The translations under genes were made by a program, and so were the position numbers. A DNA stretch of 64,000 nt, taken from Metallyticus violacea (taxonomy: Eukaryota > Arthropoda > Insecta > Mantodea > Metallyticidae). The notes under the pieces are model-generated. The model worked only from the letters and a program-made list of their open reading frames with translations, was not told where the DNA came from and made no database searches. Numbering within the stretch: position 1 is the stretch's first letter; each line of letters begins with the position of its first letter. Shown one piece after another: positions 43,750 through 54,472 of the stretch. The DNA is taken from assembly GCA_030762175.1 (NCBI GenBank), contig CM060843.1:112001369-112065368 (forward strand), written 5' to 3'.

Positions 43750-45200
43750 ACTGACAAGCAGAAAATATTAGGTGAAAACATTCCCGATAGTTAGTAAACG
43801 AAAATAAAGGAAGGAAGCTTTGAGAGATCGCAATTTGTTAAATGCTTAAAAGGGATATGGTACTTTAAGGGATGAGAAAACAGTATGGACAGCTTTCATA
43901 GCTTCCGGAGTAACCAGAGCTGCAAACTATATTACAAATGTTAATATAACTGAATATCCGTTTTCCTGATTCTCATTTTGAGTTTTTCTGGAAAATTGGG
44001 ACGCAGAAATGAAAGGCGCGTCTACCAAGACATTTCTACATTGGATAAAAGCAATCAGATTAAATGGAATGCTTCATATTGTTGGTTTGTGATAAGGAAT
44101 TCCCCATAAGGGAAATAAAACGCGAAACAAAGGGGAAAATATATAAGTTCGGTGTAAGACAATTTCTGAAAATAAATAACTTTAATGCTTCTTTTATTTT
44201 TTATTTTTTTTTTTTTTTGCTCTATTTGAACTTTTTCATAGAATTTACCGAAATAAGCATATTTTGTTATAAAAGATGAGATATGTAACCTCTTACGTAA
44301 CATAGATGGAATGCTAAAGCTAATCAAATAATATGCTGGTTTCATATTCTTCTTTTTCTTTCTTTTTATGGGAATTTACTATTTTATAATGGAAACATAT
44401 ATTTATTGTATATTTATTCATCTATGTAATGCTAGTGTAATCTTAATGACTGCTTAAATTTTACTGAGTGGAACATCTTTAGATTATTAATGCGTCTTCT
44501 ATAAACATGTCTGAAGTTCGAAAATCGTTTTTACCACCGTGTACAAGAGTGGTGCAGTGTGCTGAAAATTACATTTTTCAGGGAAAAAATTACAGCTCTA
44601 AGGTTTGGAAGCAAATGCGGTGTTTACTTTTACCATGGGTTTCTAAACACTACATGATCACTCACTGCACCTTCATGTATTATGCTTTGAAAATATATCT
44701 ATAAAATGCTCTTTATTCCATAATATTTTCCCATACCTTCCAAAAAGGATCATTTATTGAACAAGCGATTAAAGGGCAAGTCTAGCGCAAGAGTGATCAT
44801 TTTAACCAAGCGAATTGATTCTTCTCTAATTTTAGTTTATTTAAAATGCCACCAGTTTCCTAATGCCATGCATCGAAATTAGGAAAGTTGAAATAGCCTT
44901 CCAGTTGTTTTATGATTATCACCTAACCCGAGGATGGTAACAACAAACTGAAAGTTAAGCCTAAAGTTAGTCAATTGAAAGGCAAACTAAAGAACTCTGA
45001 CAACTTCCAGATTAAGCCCAACACAAAAGTTGTCTAACTCCTGCGCTCTCTTTCCTGCAGAGTGAGAGAGAGAGAGAAGGAGAGACAGTAAAAAAGTTGA
45101 CCTGCGCTACAAGTGTGAGAGCGTTGCTCTAGAATCTACATAGACTAATAAATTGGTCGCGTATAAGACATAAGTATAATGTATTTTGTGCGACAACTTT
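43750..45200. other. Stretch with no recognised gene
   Basis: AT-rich with low-complexity T and TTTC tracts near 44195-44220 and 44350. Antiparallel frames at 44055-44345 are low-complexity artefacts. A short AG-repeat patch lies at 45064-45090. Confidence 0.5.
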
Positions 45201-45208
45201 TTGATATA

Positions 45209-46450
45209 CGAGGATAGGTCCATAAGTTTCCAGCATAACCATTTTCTAGTTATGTTAAAGAAAAAAACTACATTTCACTTATCAATAAAGCTATACTTTA
45301 TTGCAATACACTTCTCATATCTTTGAATTAACATTTCAACCCCCCCCAAAAAAAAACAAAATAAACAGATGTCTACAAAATGGGCATAAACAGCATCACC
45401 TCTTCGTCACACGTATCTTTCCTTCGTCGAAGGTCCTTCTTGAGTTTTGAGAAGAGGAAATGTCATTGGGAGCTATATCTGGGCTGTATGATGGGTGGTC
45501 GATCTCCTTGAAGCCACATTTCTTCACAACTTCCTTTGCAACAAGAGCTGTGTGTACAGGCGCGTTGTCGTGAAGAAGGAGCACACAGTTTGATAGCCTT
45601 AGAAAACCATATTAAGCCGAATGAATTTCGAAAATTGATGAATCGAAAAGATTTATTTTAATCTTTGAAAACCTAATAAGAAACGCATTTTTTTCCGTTT
45701 ATAACATCACTCAGCTTTCCTCTCCTTTTCTCTGTGATGGAAGCACGTAGTCTATACAGTAGGACAGCATAGTACTCCCCTTTTACTGTGGTGTTCATCT
45801 CCTTGAAGGCAATGAAGCGTATTCCTTTACAGTGCCAAAAGATTGTAGCCGTGATCTTCTTGGTTGACTGAGTGGCCTTGGCCTTTAGAGGGAGTGCTTC
45901 GTCAGATTTACGCCATTCCATTGATTCTTTTTGGACAAGGGATCATAATAGAGAACCATCTCCTGTAACAATGGTTTGCAGAAATTCTCGGTAGTTGCCA
46001 CGTCAGAGCTCCAAAATGCCCGACAACAGATAACTTTTGCTGCTTTTGGACTGAGGAAAGAAGTCTAGGCACCCATCTTTCACTAACCTTGTTCATGTTT
46101 AAATGTTTATGAATAATTCGAAGAACTGCTGTTTTAGAAAGGCTCAACCTTGCTGCCATTTGTGTAACTTTGAGACGCCGGTCTTCCATAATTTCTCGTT
46201 ACACAAGAAGGATGTTTTCAGGAGTGAGCACCTCCAAGGACCGACCTGCACGCTCTTTGTCTTCAAGGGTAGAATATGAGGAAAATGCTTCCCTATATAC
46301 ACAGTCCAACCTATCTGAACAACTGGACACAGCTAAGTGGAAGTTATAGCTGCAATTATTTACTTAACAGATAAGGCATGGCACCAGATAAGGGTTTTGG
46401 AGGACGATAATCCTTATCGACGAGGCCGGAAACTTATGGATCTGCTCTTG
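45209..46450 (-). mobile_element. Mariner transposon (family 3), minus strand, both TIRs present
   Basis: The left end CGAGGATAGGTCCATAAGTT and right end GAAACTTATGGATCTGCTC form the family-3 inverted repeats, with TA at 45207-45208 and 46451-46452. It is 1242 bp, but this length is misleading. Relative to the sister copies it has lost the coding start (GTTCAGATA at about 46305-46315 joins directly to the TTGGACTGTGTATATAGG position) and a further ~50 bp near 46265. It has also gained about 110 bp of unrelated AT-rich sequence near 45588-45705. Confidence 0.9.
45240..46310 (-). pseudogene. Transposase of mariner family 3, minus strand
   Basis: Going 5' to 3' on the minus strand: RRLKVTQMAARLSLSKTAVL (46126-46186, second HTH), SERWVPRLLSSVQKQQ, then IVTGD at the first Asp. 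The Asp is present but 8 bp that should encode the rest of DET-M are deleted (about 45962-45965), shifting the frame. KKITATIFWHCKGIRFIAFK (45804-45863) follows. After the foreign 110-bp insertion come LLHDNAPVHTALVAKEVVKK (second Asp, 45522-45581) and YSPDIAPND (third Asp, about 45461-45490). It is non-functional. Confidence 0.85.
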
Positions 46451-46454
46451 TACA

Positions 46455-46900
46455 CAACAGAAGGGTAAATACAGGGGGACAATAATTTGCATATGAAGAA
46501 GAGAGGTATTTCATATTCATTTAGCGATATCAACATGGCAAACACTATTAGCCAGAAGCTAGTAATATGAAAGTTGTCTAATCCTTTTTAGTAAATAATG
46601 TTAACTATACAGGTAGTAACTACAATACCGAAGTATCTTCAAAAATAACTTATTTATTAGACAAAATAAGTACATTCAACCACAAAAATATGAATATAAT
46701 TTATAGTAAAATTATGGAATTTATTTATTAACATAGTCATTTATATCTATTTTATTTCTCTACTCACAGCTAAACAGATTCTCAAAACGCCTTTTAGTTA
46801 ACGTATATGTACCTCAGATTAGCAGTTGTCGTATTTAAGATGTATGAACTGCAACTTTTAAAGTTTTCTTCAGTCTACTGTGCAAATAGTGGCGACTGTG
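46455..46900. other. AT-rich stretch with no recognised gene
   Basis: No motif, SINE or TIR seen between the mariner and the small minus-strand frame at 46905. Confidence 0.5.
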
Positions 46901-46904
46901 CCAG

Positions 46905-47081
46905 TTATGGTACTGGTGCAGCTCGACTCCTCAGTTCATCACGACAGATATCAATGGATACATCTTGAACTGTTACTAACATGCGTTGAATTCCACAATG
47001 CAGAAACCGCATGGTAGCTCTTATTCTCAAGGGCACTGGACTCCATAAATCATATTTATTTTGTACCATCTTGTCAGGCAT
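46905..47081 (-). CDS. Uncharacterised 58-residue open frame, possibly part of a multicopy gene
   Basis: ATG at 47079-47081, stop at 46905-46907. The translation (MPDKMVQNKYDLWSPVPLRI, then ending RDELRSRAAPVP) looks coding-like, with regular spacing of charged and hydrophobic residues and little Lys/Asn/Ile bias, which is unusual for AT-rich background. I recognise no family. It lies about 240 bp upstream of, and divergent from, the degenerate gene at 47320. It may be a fragment of the same repeat unit. An exon or chance frame cannot be excluded. Confidence 0.25.
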   Translation of the reverse strand: MPDKMVQNKYDLWSPVPLRIRATMRFLHCGIQRMLVTVQDVSIDICRDELRSRAAPVP

Positions 47082-47319
47082 TTTCTCAAATGGTAATTTT
47101 ATATATTTTTTTCACAAGCATATTGCTATAAGAAATGGCTGCCTCATCCAAAGTGTAAAAACGAACTAAACTTTTTCTGCTACATTTATGACTTTTTCAA
47201 CACTAAAGCGAAGAACAAATATACCATACCTTATATCTACAACATGCCATGCATATTTCAAATATCAGGTAGGTCACCAGGATAAAGGGTGATCATAATA
47301 TAAAGTGTGTAGAACAGAT

Positions 47320-48645
47320 ATGAGACAGTGGACTAAGGACATTGAAAAGGCATTCGTTTTGAAGTTACAATGTTTTGTTGGGAACAACAAGATCACGTGG
47401 AAGAGTGCTGCTGCTTGTGATGTTTGATGTATGAAGCTTTAACAAAAAGCCAAAACATTCCTTCAATACCCTTACATACAGTCAGCTATTAGGCCCATAT
47501 CACCCAATGATGTAATTCCTATTCCTACTTTTACCACAATTACAATGTCCAGTTCTAGTGGTGAATCCGGTGTTAGAACAAAACCAAATAGTGATGATGA
47601 ATTCGTATCATCTGATAATGAACGCAAGTTATGCTGCCCCTTCACTCATGCTGTGTTAAATTACCTTGAACGTGATCTTAATTTGCTAAGCATGATCAGA
47701 ATTACTGGTTCCGAATAACTCCGAACTGTCAACCAAAAGAGAAAAAGCTGATATATTGCGTCGATGTGAAACTATGAGATGTGAGTATCTTGCTGAATAG
47801 TGGAGACTGTTCGTGGACAACTCAAAAGGAGATTTAAAGTGCGTGTGTTGCATAATGGCAATTAATTAGTCTCAATTCTTGTTGATCTCTCCGTAAAAAT
47901 GAAAGAAACCTACGAAACAGTGAGAATACTTATCTTCAAGATATAATACAATGATTATGACTAAGGACTGTGTGGCTACCTGAAGTTGCTAGAACAGGAA
48001 GGATACACAAAGTATTTATGTTAATTGTGTCTATGGGATATCCAAGTGAAGGTACACGGCTGGAAAATCAAAATGTGGCCTGAAGAACTGACTTTCACAT
48101 CATGAAAAAAATATCCGGCATGGACCTCTTCTTGATCCCAAAAAAGTATTATTACCTCCACTACATATATAGTTGGGCATTCTGGATAAAGAGGATGCTT
48201 GCTTCAACTATGTCTGGTCAAAATTTTCTGCAGCTGGTATTTTCCACGGACCTCAAATGAGGTTTGTAATAAAAGATGACGAACTTTGGAAAACAATAAA
48301 CAAGTTGGAGAAGAATCCTTGGTGTGCTTTTACTGATGTAAAAAACTTTCTTGGCAACTTCATGGCTGAAACTTTATTGACAGCATGTCAGAGATTAGAA
48401 TAAACACGAGTGCCAAGGAGCATTTCCTAAACAGCCACTTAAATGCCTTTCCCAAGTTGTTGATGCAGTAAGAGAGGAACAAGACGAGCTGGTCCACAAA
48501 GATATAAAGACAATGAAACAAATTAATGAAGGCAGGTGGAACACAAACATGATGACTAATTACTTTTGGTGCTTGCAATTTGATATTAATTCCAGCTACT
48601 CTAGAAGATCAAACAGTTTTTTTTTTTTTTTTTTTTTTTTCTGAT
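47320..48645 (+). pseudogene. Degenerate copy of a dispersed multicopy gene with an LPPLHIxLG motif
   Basis: ATG at 47320 (MRQWTKDIEKAFVLK). With repeated frameshifts and stops I can follow PFTHAVLNYLERDLNL (47640-47688), WRLFVDNSKGDLKCVL (47803-47850), LCLWDIQVKVHGWKI (48024-48069), LPPLHI-stop-LG (48152-48178, a Lys codon turned to TAG), FHGPQMRFVIKDDE (48242-48284), NFLGN (48345-48359) and REEQDELVHKDIKTM (48471-48515). The last blocks are GRWNTNMMTNYFWCL (48533-48577) and YSRRS (about 48598). I know this motif order from an uncharacterised, highly repeated gene family of arthropod genomes of unknown function, possibly the gene of an unclassified transposon. A 24-base T tract replaces the C-terminal codons. 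The copy is dead. Confidence 0.75.
48617..48640. repeat. Poly(T) tract, 24 bases
   Basis: A pure T run lies inside the 3' end of the degenerate multicopy gene, on its sense strand, just before SDDENN-coding sequence. It is therefore not the poly(A) tail of a processed copy of this gene. It is more likely a slippage expansion of a Phe/Phe-type codon run or the tail of a small minus-strand insertion. Confidence 0.85.
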
Positions 48646-51600
48646 GATGAAAATAATCTAAATGTTCGGGTCATCTATGTAAATGTGAAAAGTAATCACT
48701 ATCATGTTCTTACCCGAATAAAATGTAGTACTCATTAGCAAGCGATTGAAACTCCTGAAAAGAAGCCAATATTGTAGATATGATTTGTAAAAAAGTGTGA
48801 CATAGTGAATAATTTCTGACGGCATATGTGAAATCGTGCTCAAATTATATAAACTTACCCAGTAACATCCAAGTTACTAGAAAAAATATTTTTATGTGTA
48901 GAAAAGCGTAATAATTTTAGGAAATTGTCGTAAAACATCTTAGCATACAGGAGGCCACCGGCAAAGTCACTTCATACACTGATCTTGAACTGGTTATATC
49001 TAGTCTTTAGATTTTATTCTATGAATTTTCATCTATCCACATATATCAGATTTGAAAATTTGCATTACCATCTTTTCGAGCATTTTTGCATTGCACTGGG
49101 AAAACAAACTTTAATCAGTGATTTGCTAAACAACCAACCCATTGGCAAATATGTTATCCGAAGCGAGAAGAGGAACACATAACAGGACATAATAAGTGGT
49201 TCATGAACTTTACTTTTTGTTTTTGTAGTGCAAACAAGAAAACTATCGCCAGTTGCTATACTGACACTTGGGTTTTTGTACCGACATAGCTCTGTAATCA
49301 CTGTTTGAATTACTGATGATTCTGTGTCACCAGTCCACAAACAATGTAAAACATTTTTATTATGAGGTTGCTGTCGAATTGAGAATGCTATCTGATACAG
49401 CTGTGCGACCGCATATCTAAATCGGTACCGAAGTTTCGTATTTCATGTATGCTGACGTTACGTTACGTCACACAGTGAACCGGCTGCGGCTAGAATAAAC
49501 CGGTGAGAACGTTGCCGCCTGACGTGCTCTGGCCGACCCGACCCAGGTAGCACTAACTACTCGCAGCGCTGCATGATCGATGAAAACGAAATGCCGAGAC
49601 CTCTCATCAAAACAAAATTAAATTTGAAATGACTGAGCACATGGTGCTATACCAGTATGGCTCAGGGGTTCCAGAAGTCCGCACAGAATAGAATTACAAG
49701 TCCAGCGTCTGTGTATATTATTCAGCATTTCAGTGATGAAATATAAAATGCCTTAAGGCATAATTTAATTATAATCCTAGTTGCACTTTACTTCTATTGT
49801 GTCATGCAAAGGCATGTTTTGTAAAAAGAGACAGTTTCATAAAACTTTAAAATACTTTTCATTCTACATTCTTTCCGGGTGGTCTTAAGGATCTCATACA
49901 GCTTTTTGGTCCTTGCATGCACTTAACGACTTTTAAATTACAGTGCACATTGTATGTGGAAATTTATCATGTGAACTTTTTCATGCACATAATGATAAAT
50001 CGTTGAAATATCTTTAAAGCTCTCATTTGAACAATTTTTCAGAAATTATTCTCAAGAACTGGGGGAAAAAAAATGCAAGTCTCTCACAGACTAAATAATT
50101 GCTTACCAAATAAATAAATACGTGACAGGTAAACAGCCATCAGAAATCACAACTATAAAGCACAAACGTTCTTCTGCACTATTTTTAACTCCCTGTTTTT
50201 CTTTGTTCTTCAGATGACTTTGTGACAGTTCCTCACACCCACGCATGCCCAAGAGTAAATACCTTTAGATAATGTAAATAGTAATAATTATTAAATATAT
50301 AAACTTGTAGTAACAACAGGGACATTTCTTGTATTACGAAGGTGATTCATGGCTACTTGGACGTACGACTCTATGACAATAGGGAAAAGGGCTTTTTGTC
50401 ATCTTTTGTGTTTCTTCTGCTGGTAAAGGCTAGAGCGACGGGTCTCTCTATTATACCAAAGCTAAATACATGCAGGTGGCCGAACAATAGATCCTTTTGT
50501 ATCTTAGTTGCTGAAGATGCTCAAAATTCGTTAAAGGTGGAAGGGGAAACAGGTGTCGACGAGGACATCGGTACATCGTATGATCAGGAGCACTCCAATA
50601 AGGTGCCAAAAAAGGCGATGAATTTAAAGTGAGCACGTTTAGGAATTCAACAGCTAACCAAAAGTATTTAAATATTTCAAAGGCTCAGGAAACCGTGGGT
50701 GCGATGCTGTAAACCCCATAAGTTTTTGTAAACGCGTGGCGACATTTTGGATTTCATATATAAGGAGAAACAACCTAGCAAAAGCACTTTTTTCAGTCAT
50801 ATATTTGCTCATTCATACATACGCTTCACACATTTTTTATACACTCATTCGTTCGTTCTCTGAAGACCAACATCGCCTTACCAGGGGCAGTAAACGAGAG
50901 ACACAGATGCAGTATATGTAGCATGCGTCATCAAAGTCATAAAGGTGGCCGATAACTGTGATTAGTGTGATTAAACATTTCAAAACTTCAATGAAGCAAG
51001 GTTGTGTGATTTGAACTACGTCATTCCATTGCCCTTTCCCGTGGTCAACAAGACACGAAAGGTGACTGTATGAAGTGGGACCCTCCGTCCAATAACAATA
51101 TCTAAATCGGCATGTAAAAAACGCTTTAACTTGCAGTTTGGATTTCACTCACGGCGCTTTGCTCACCTTTATTTTCTGACGTGAATATGCATCGTACACT
51201 GCATTAACACGAACATACCACAATAGTAAACAGAGAAATAGTATCATTAAACATCGCTGGTCTTCTCTGCGTAGGAATCAAATGCATTAGTTTTGCAACT
51301 TAGAAGCACGTTTTAATTTTGTTCCCAAGACGCCAAACCGTTTTGTTGCTCGTTGAAAGAGATCGCACGAGTTAGAAGCAGCTCCCCGCAGACATTTTGA
51401 GAAACTAAGATATTGAAATAAGAGATAAGATATTTTTGTACACCAGAAAACAATATTAAGTGAGTAACAATTGCTATATAAAGCGATCCATATATCCTAA
51501 ATGGAACAATACAACAAGATCCTCACTCATGTAAATTTTTCGTAGGTGCTTCGTGAACAACAAGCGGATCTCATTATTGGGCTTCGGCGAAGGAGTAAAT

Positions 51601-51760
51601 TCTGCTGCAGTTTAATGTATAACATGTCAAGTTGTAGGATTATATGCTTATTCATTGTGCATTGTGCTACTTAACACGTATAAGTCTTTGGGAAAGTTGG
51701 GAGAAGACCTAAAACCTAAAAAGAAGCACTCGGTTTTATAGTTTTTGTTGTACATTTAGC
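48646..51760. other. Three kilobases with no recognised gene
   Basis: It contains scattered frames (50342-50632 plus, 96 codons; 50837-51148 minus, 103 codons) without motifs. A CRE-like near-palindrome sits at 49453-49470 in a short GC-richer patch (49440-49600). Nothing else stands out. Confidence 0.45.
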
Positions 51761-51763
51761 CAT

Positions 51764-52110
51764 AATTCTACAGAAAATACTCATAATGACCACCATGAAC
51801 AGGCTTCCAAGTGCCCCATGTATATTTCAAATATATACAAAATGCTCAATTTTCACATTATCTGATATACACGATGATCTTTAAACAAACCCATTATAAA
51901 GGGCTTTTTATTTTTTATTATTCAAGTGGTTCATTATTTTGAGTTATTACGACTGGGTATAGCATTCGTATATAATAAAATCTAATGGATTCAGGTCAGA
52001 GGATAGAGCAGGTCAGAATGTTATTTAGAAATCGCCGATCTAGAATAGCACGAGGAAAATGAGGCATACTTGAAATACGGCATATTAAATTTAGTGGAAC
52101 TACTTCCTAC
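51764..52110 (-). pseudogene. DUF4817-like transposase remnant (third catalytic site to C-terminus)
   Basis: On the minus strand I read RRFLNN then, after a shift, PALSSDLNPLDFIIYEC (about 51970-52015). This corresponds to the W-P-x-R-S-P-D-L-N-P-L-D-F block around the third catalytic residue of DUF4817-type transposases. The end of the protein is recognisable as HGGHYEYFL then a stop (about 51770-51800), matching the usual GGHFEHLL terminus. The part in between is too damaged to follow. No TIRs were found. Confidence 0.5.
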
Positions 52111-52114
52111 AACA

Positions 52115-52640
52115 TATTTAAATAGTGGGTTAAAAGCACCGTATGAAACTGCTGCTAATGTCAAAATAAAGTAAATAAATTAAATAAAGTGTTTCCAATT
52201 ATACATTAATGCTAAACTGTTGTGCGTGTCTTGTTTCTCAAGCTGCATGGGGATTTTCGTTAGCCCGTACACAAAGTCTGCAAACCACAACACAACATCC
52301 ATTTGTAAAGTACAAAAATGTCTCTGTCTTGTTTATCAGTACGTCAGAAAAATGACTAACTGAAAAACTAAGTGGAATTTACCTTATTTTTTTGGTACTT
52401 TATAAGTTCCTCAAGTGTTTTACGTGTGTTTTATGTAACAGCCTTTATAATTGTTTCCTATTTCCTACCAACTAGAAGATACACATTTCTTAGATTTGTG
52501 TTTTTAACATATACAATTTTCTTCCTTAGGTAATCAAGACGAAATGAGCTTACACAGATTGGTGCATGGTACTTTTGATTAAACTGACGTACAAAAAGGT
52601 AAGTCTAAATCTGCTTTCTTTATGGAACAATCTGTTAATT
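52115..52640. other. Stretch with no recognised gene
   Basis: AT-rich, nothing recognised. Confidence 0.5.
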
Positions 52641-52816
52641 TGCTTCTTTCTCTGCCCATGCAATGCGCCAAATAATTTTTCTCTATCTTTCGCGGTTTTG
52701 CATTTGTACCTTGGCTTCCGCGGTTTCTATAGCTAGGTTATTTAAGTTACAGGCCACTGGAACGCCTCTTCCAGTACGCGCGCGCTCTGCCTGCCTAGTA
52801 ACTCAAATATTCTCAC

Positions 52817-52869
52817 TATATAAATCGCGCGCTTTGGGCCTTGGTGGTCTTTCTGTAAAGCGACGAGGT
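52817..52869 (+). promoter_or_regulatory. Promoter-like TATA box with candidate first exon and splice donor
   Basis: TATATAAAT at 52817-52825 lies within a local GC-rich patch (GTACGCGCGCGCTCTGCCTG upstream, CGCGCGCTTTGGGCC downstream), which is unusual for the surroundings. A start site 25-32 bp downstream would fall near 52845-52855. A consensus splice donor GAG|GTATGTG follows at 52868. The combination fits a short untranslated first exon. I cannot confirm transcription, and chance occurrence of each motif is plausible. Confidence 0.3.
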
Positions 52870-52959
52870 ATGTGTTTCACTTTCTGTTCAGTTGATTCTC
52901 GACTTGATAAGATCATTTTCTCTTTTTTCATTTATTTATAATATTTTGAAATTCAAAAT

Positions 52960-54020
52960 GATATTTCATTTTACTCTGTATTTCCAATATTGACTTTATA
53001 TTTATTTAAATAATTAACTATTTTCTGAAATTGCATTTGACAAATAATTTATTTTGTTATATAACAATGCGGATTTATCCAGGTAGCGTACTTTAATATA
53101 TATGAAGACCATACATATTTTAATATATATGAAGACTGTTTATATACCATACATATTTTAATTCCAACTTTTGTTGACGTTGACTGTAATTTTATCACTG
53201 ATTGACTGGAATGACTTACATTGCCTATTAATTGATTTTTTACTTATTTTTACACTCAAACTTTGAGCTATGATACACAATCTTGATGATGCACAATATT
53301 TCTAGCTCTTTTATTTAGCTCTTTCACGATCACTGGTATATTTCTCCAGTTATAATAATCCTTTCCCTTAACGAGAATATGGGCAGAGGCTTCAGAACTG
53401 TTCTTATTTATGCCAGAGATTGGGGACAGGGTTACGTCCAGTGTGCAAAATTGATTTGTGGCTTATGAACATGCTAACTAAACAAGTATTTTTACTCCAA
53501 AATAACCGGATTTGAAATGTTGCGCTCTTACGAACTTGTAATCGAACTTTGGAATCAGTGCTGTACTTGACTTTCTGTTTGATCCGGTGAAATCAAATGA
53601 ATTACTGTTTAACAGAGAAGCGATATCGATCGCTCTGTTTTGGACTCTACTGAAGGGCTTCTCAACATTGCAATTAATGATGTATTAAGTACTTCGAAAA
53701 CTGACAGATGTGAATTAGGCCAAATGTGGTGCTTTAATGACATGCTTCTGTGTTGTCATTAACATATTTTTTTTTTTCTCATTTTGAGGGTCCAAACTCA
53801 TAAATACTTGGTTACGTTCTGCCTCAATTCTTTGAAAAAGAAGCTTTAAATTACCAGTTTGAATAGAACAAGAACATCTGGCTGCACTTTATAAAAAGCA
53901 ATGATATTCCTTGAACTCAATGCAGTAATGTAAAACGAAACATTTAAGAATTTATAAAAGCTATTTTCTTCGCCTTGTAGCAATTATGTTGGTGTAGGGC
54001 TAGGATTATTCTTTTTTTAT
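52960..54020. other. AT-rich stretch with a small imperfect tandem
   Basis: TTTAATATATATGAAGAC occurs at 53092-53109 and 53119-53136, and CCATACATATTTTAAT at 53109-53124 and 53148-53163, a small local duplication. No gene recognised. If the promoter-like site at 52817 were real, this would be intron. Confidence 0.5.
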
Positions 54021-54021
54021 T

Positions 54022-54104
54022 AGTGTTTAACGTCCGTTCTTACTACTGAGGCACCACAGGCGGTGGACACCGATGATACATGAAATGAAATGATAAATTG
54101 AGAA
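54022..54104 (-). repeat. SINE family A, 3'-end scrap
   Basis: The reverse complement of the terminal ~80 bases only: TAGTGTTTAACGTCCGTTCT, TACTACTGAGGCACCACAGG, CGGTGGACACCGATGATACA, TGAAATGAAATGATAAATTG. It has the same partial form and orientation as 2300-2378, and breaks off a little further inside the element. Confidence 0.8.
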
Positions 54105-54472
54105 ATCATCTAACAATGGTACCCTGGGAGGTTGAAATAACCTCACAAACTAAGAATGGTTGAGTACCCGGGGTATTTATTTAGCAAAACGTGAGCATAT
54201 ATGCCTCACTTAACTAATCTCCTTAGCTACTTCTTGATTCCTTTTCATAGTTTCTTGAAGAAACGAATCTAAAACCTCCAGTTTCTTGTTTTATAGTTCT
54301 ACTGGAGTGACAAATGATATAGAAAACTGATGTGATCAATTTAAACTTGCTGAATGTCATCTCAAACTATCTCTGTCACTCTTTGAAATCCATGAACCGG
54401 GCAAGTAAAATGCACTATTTTTTAATAAAATACATTATCTGATTTCGCAGCTTTTTAACACGTTTGCAGCTA

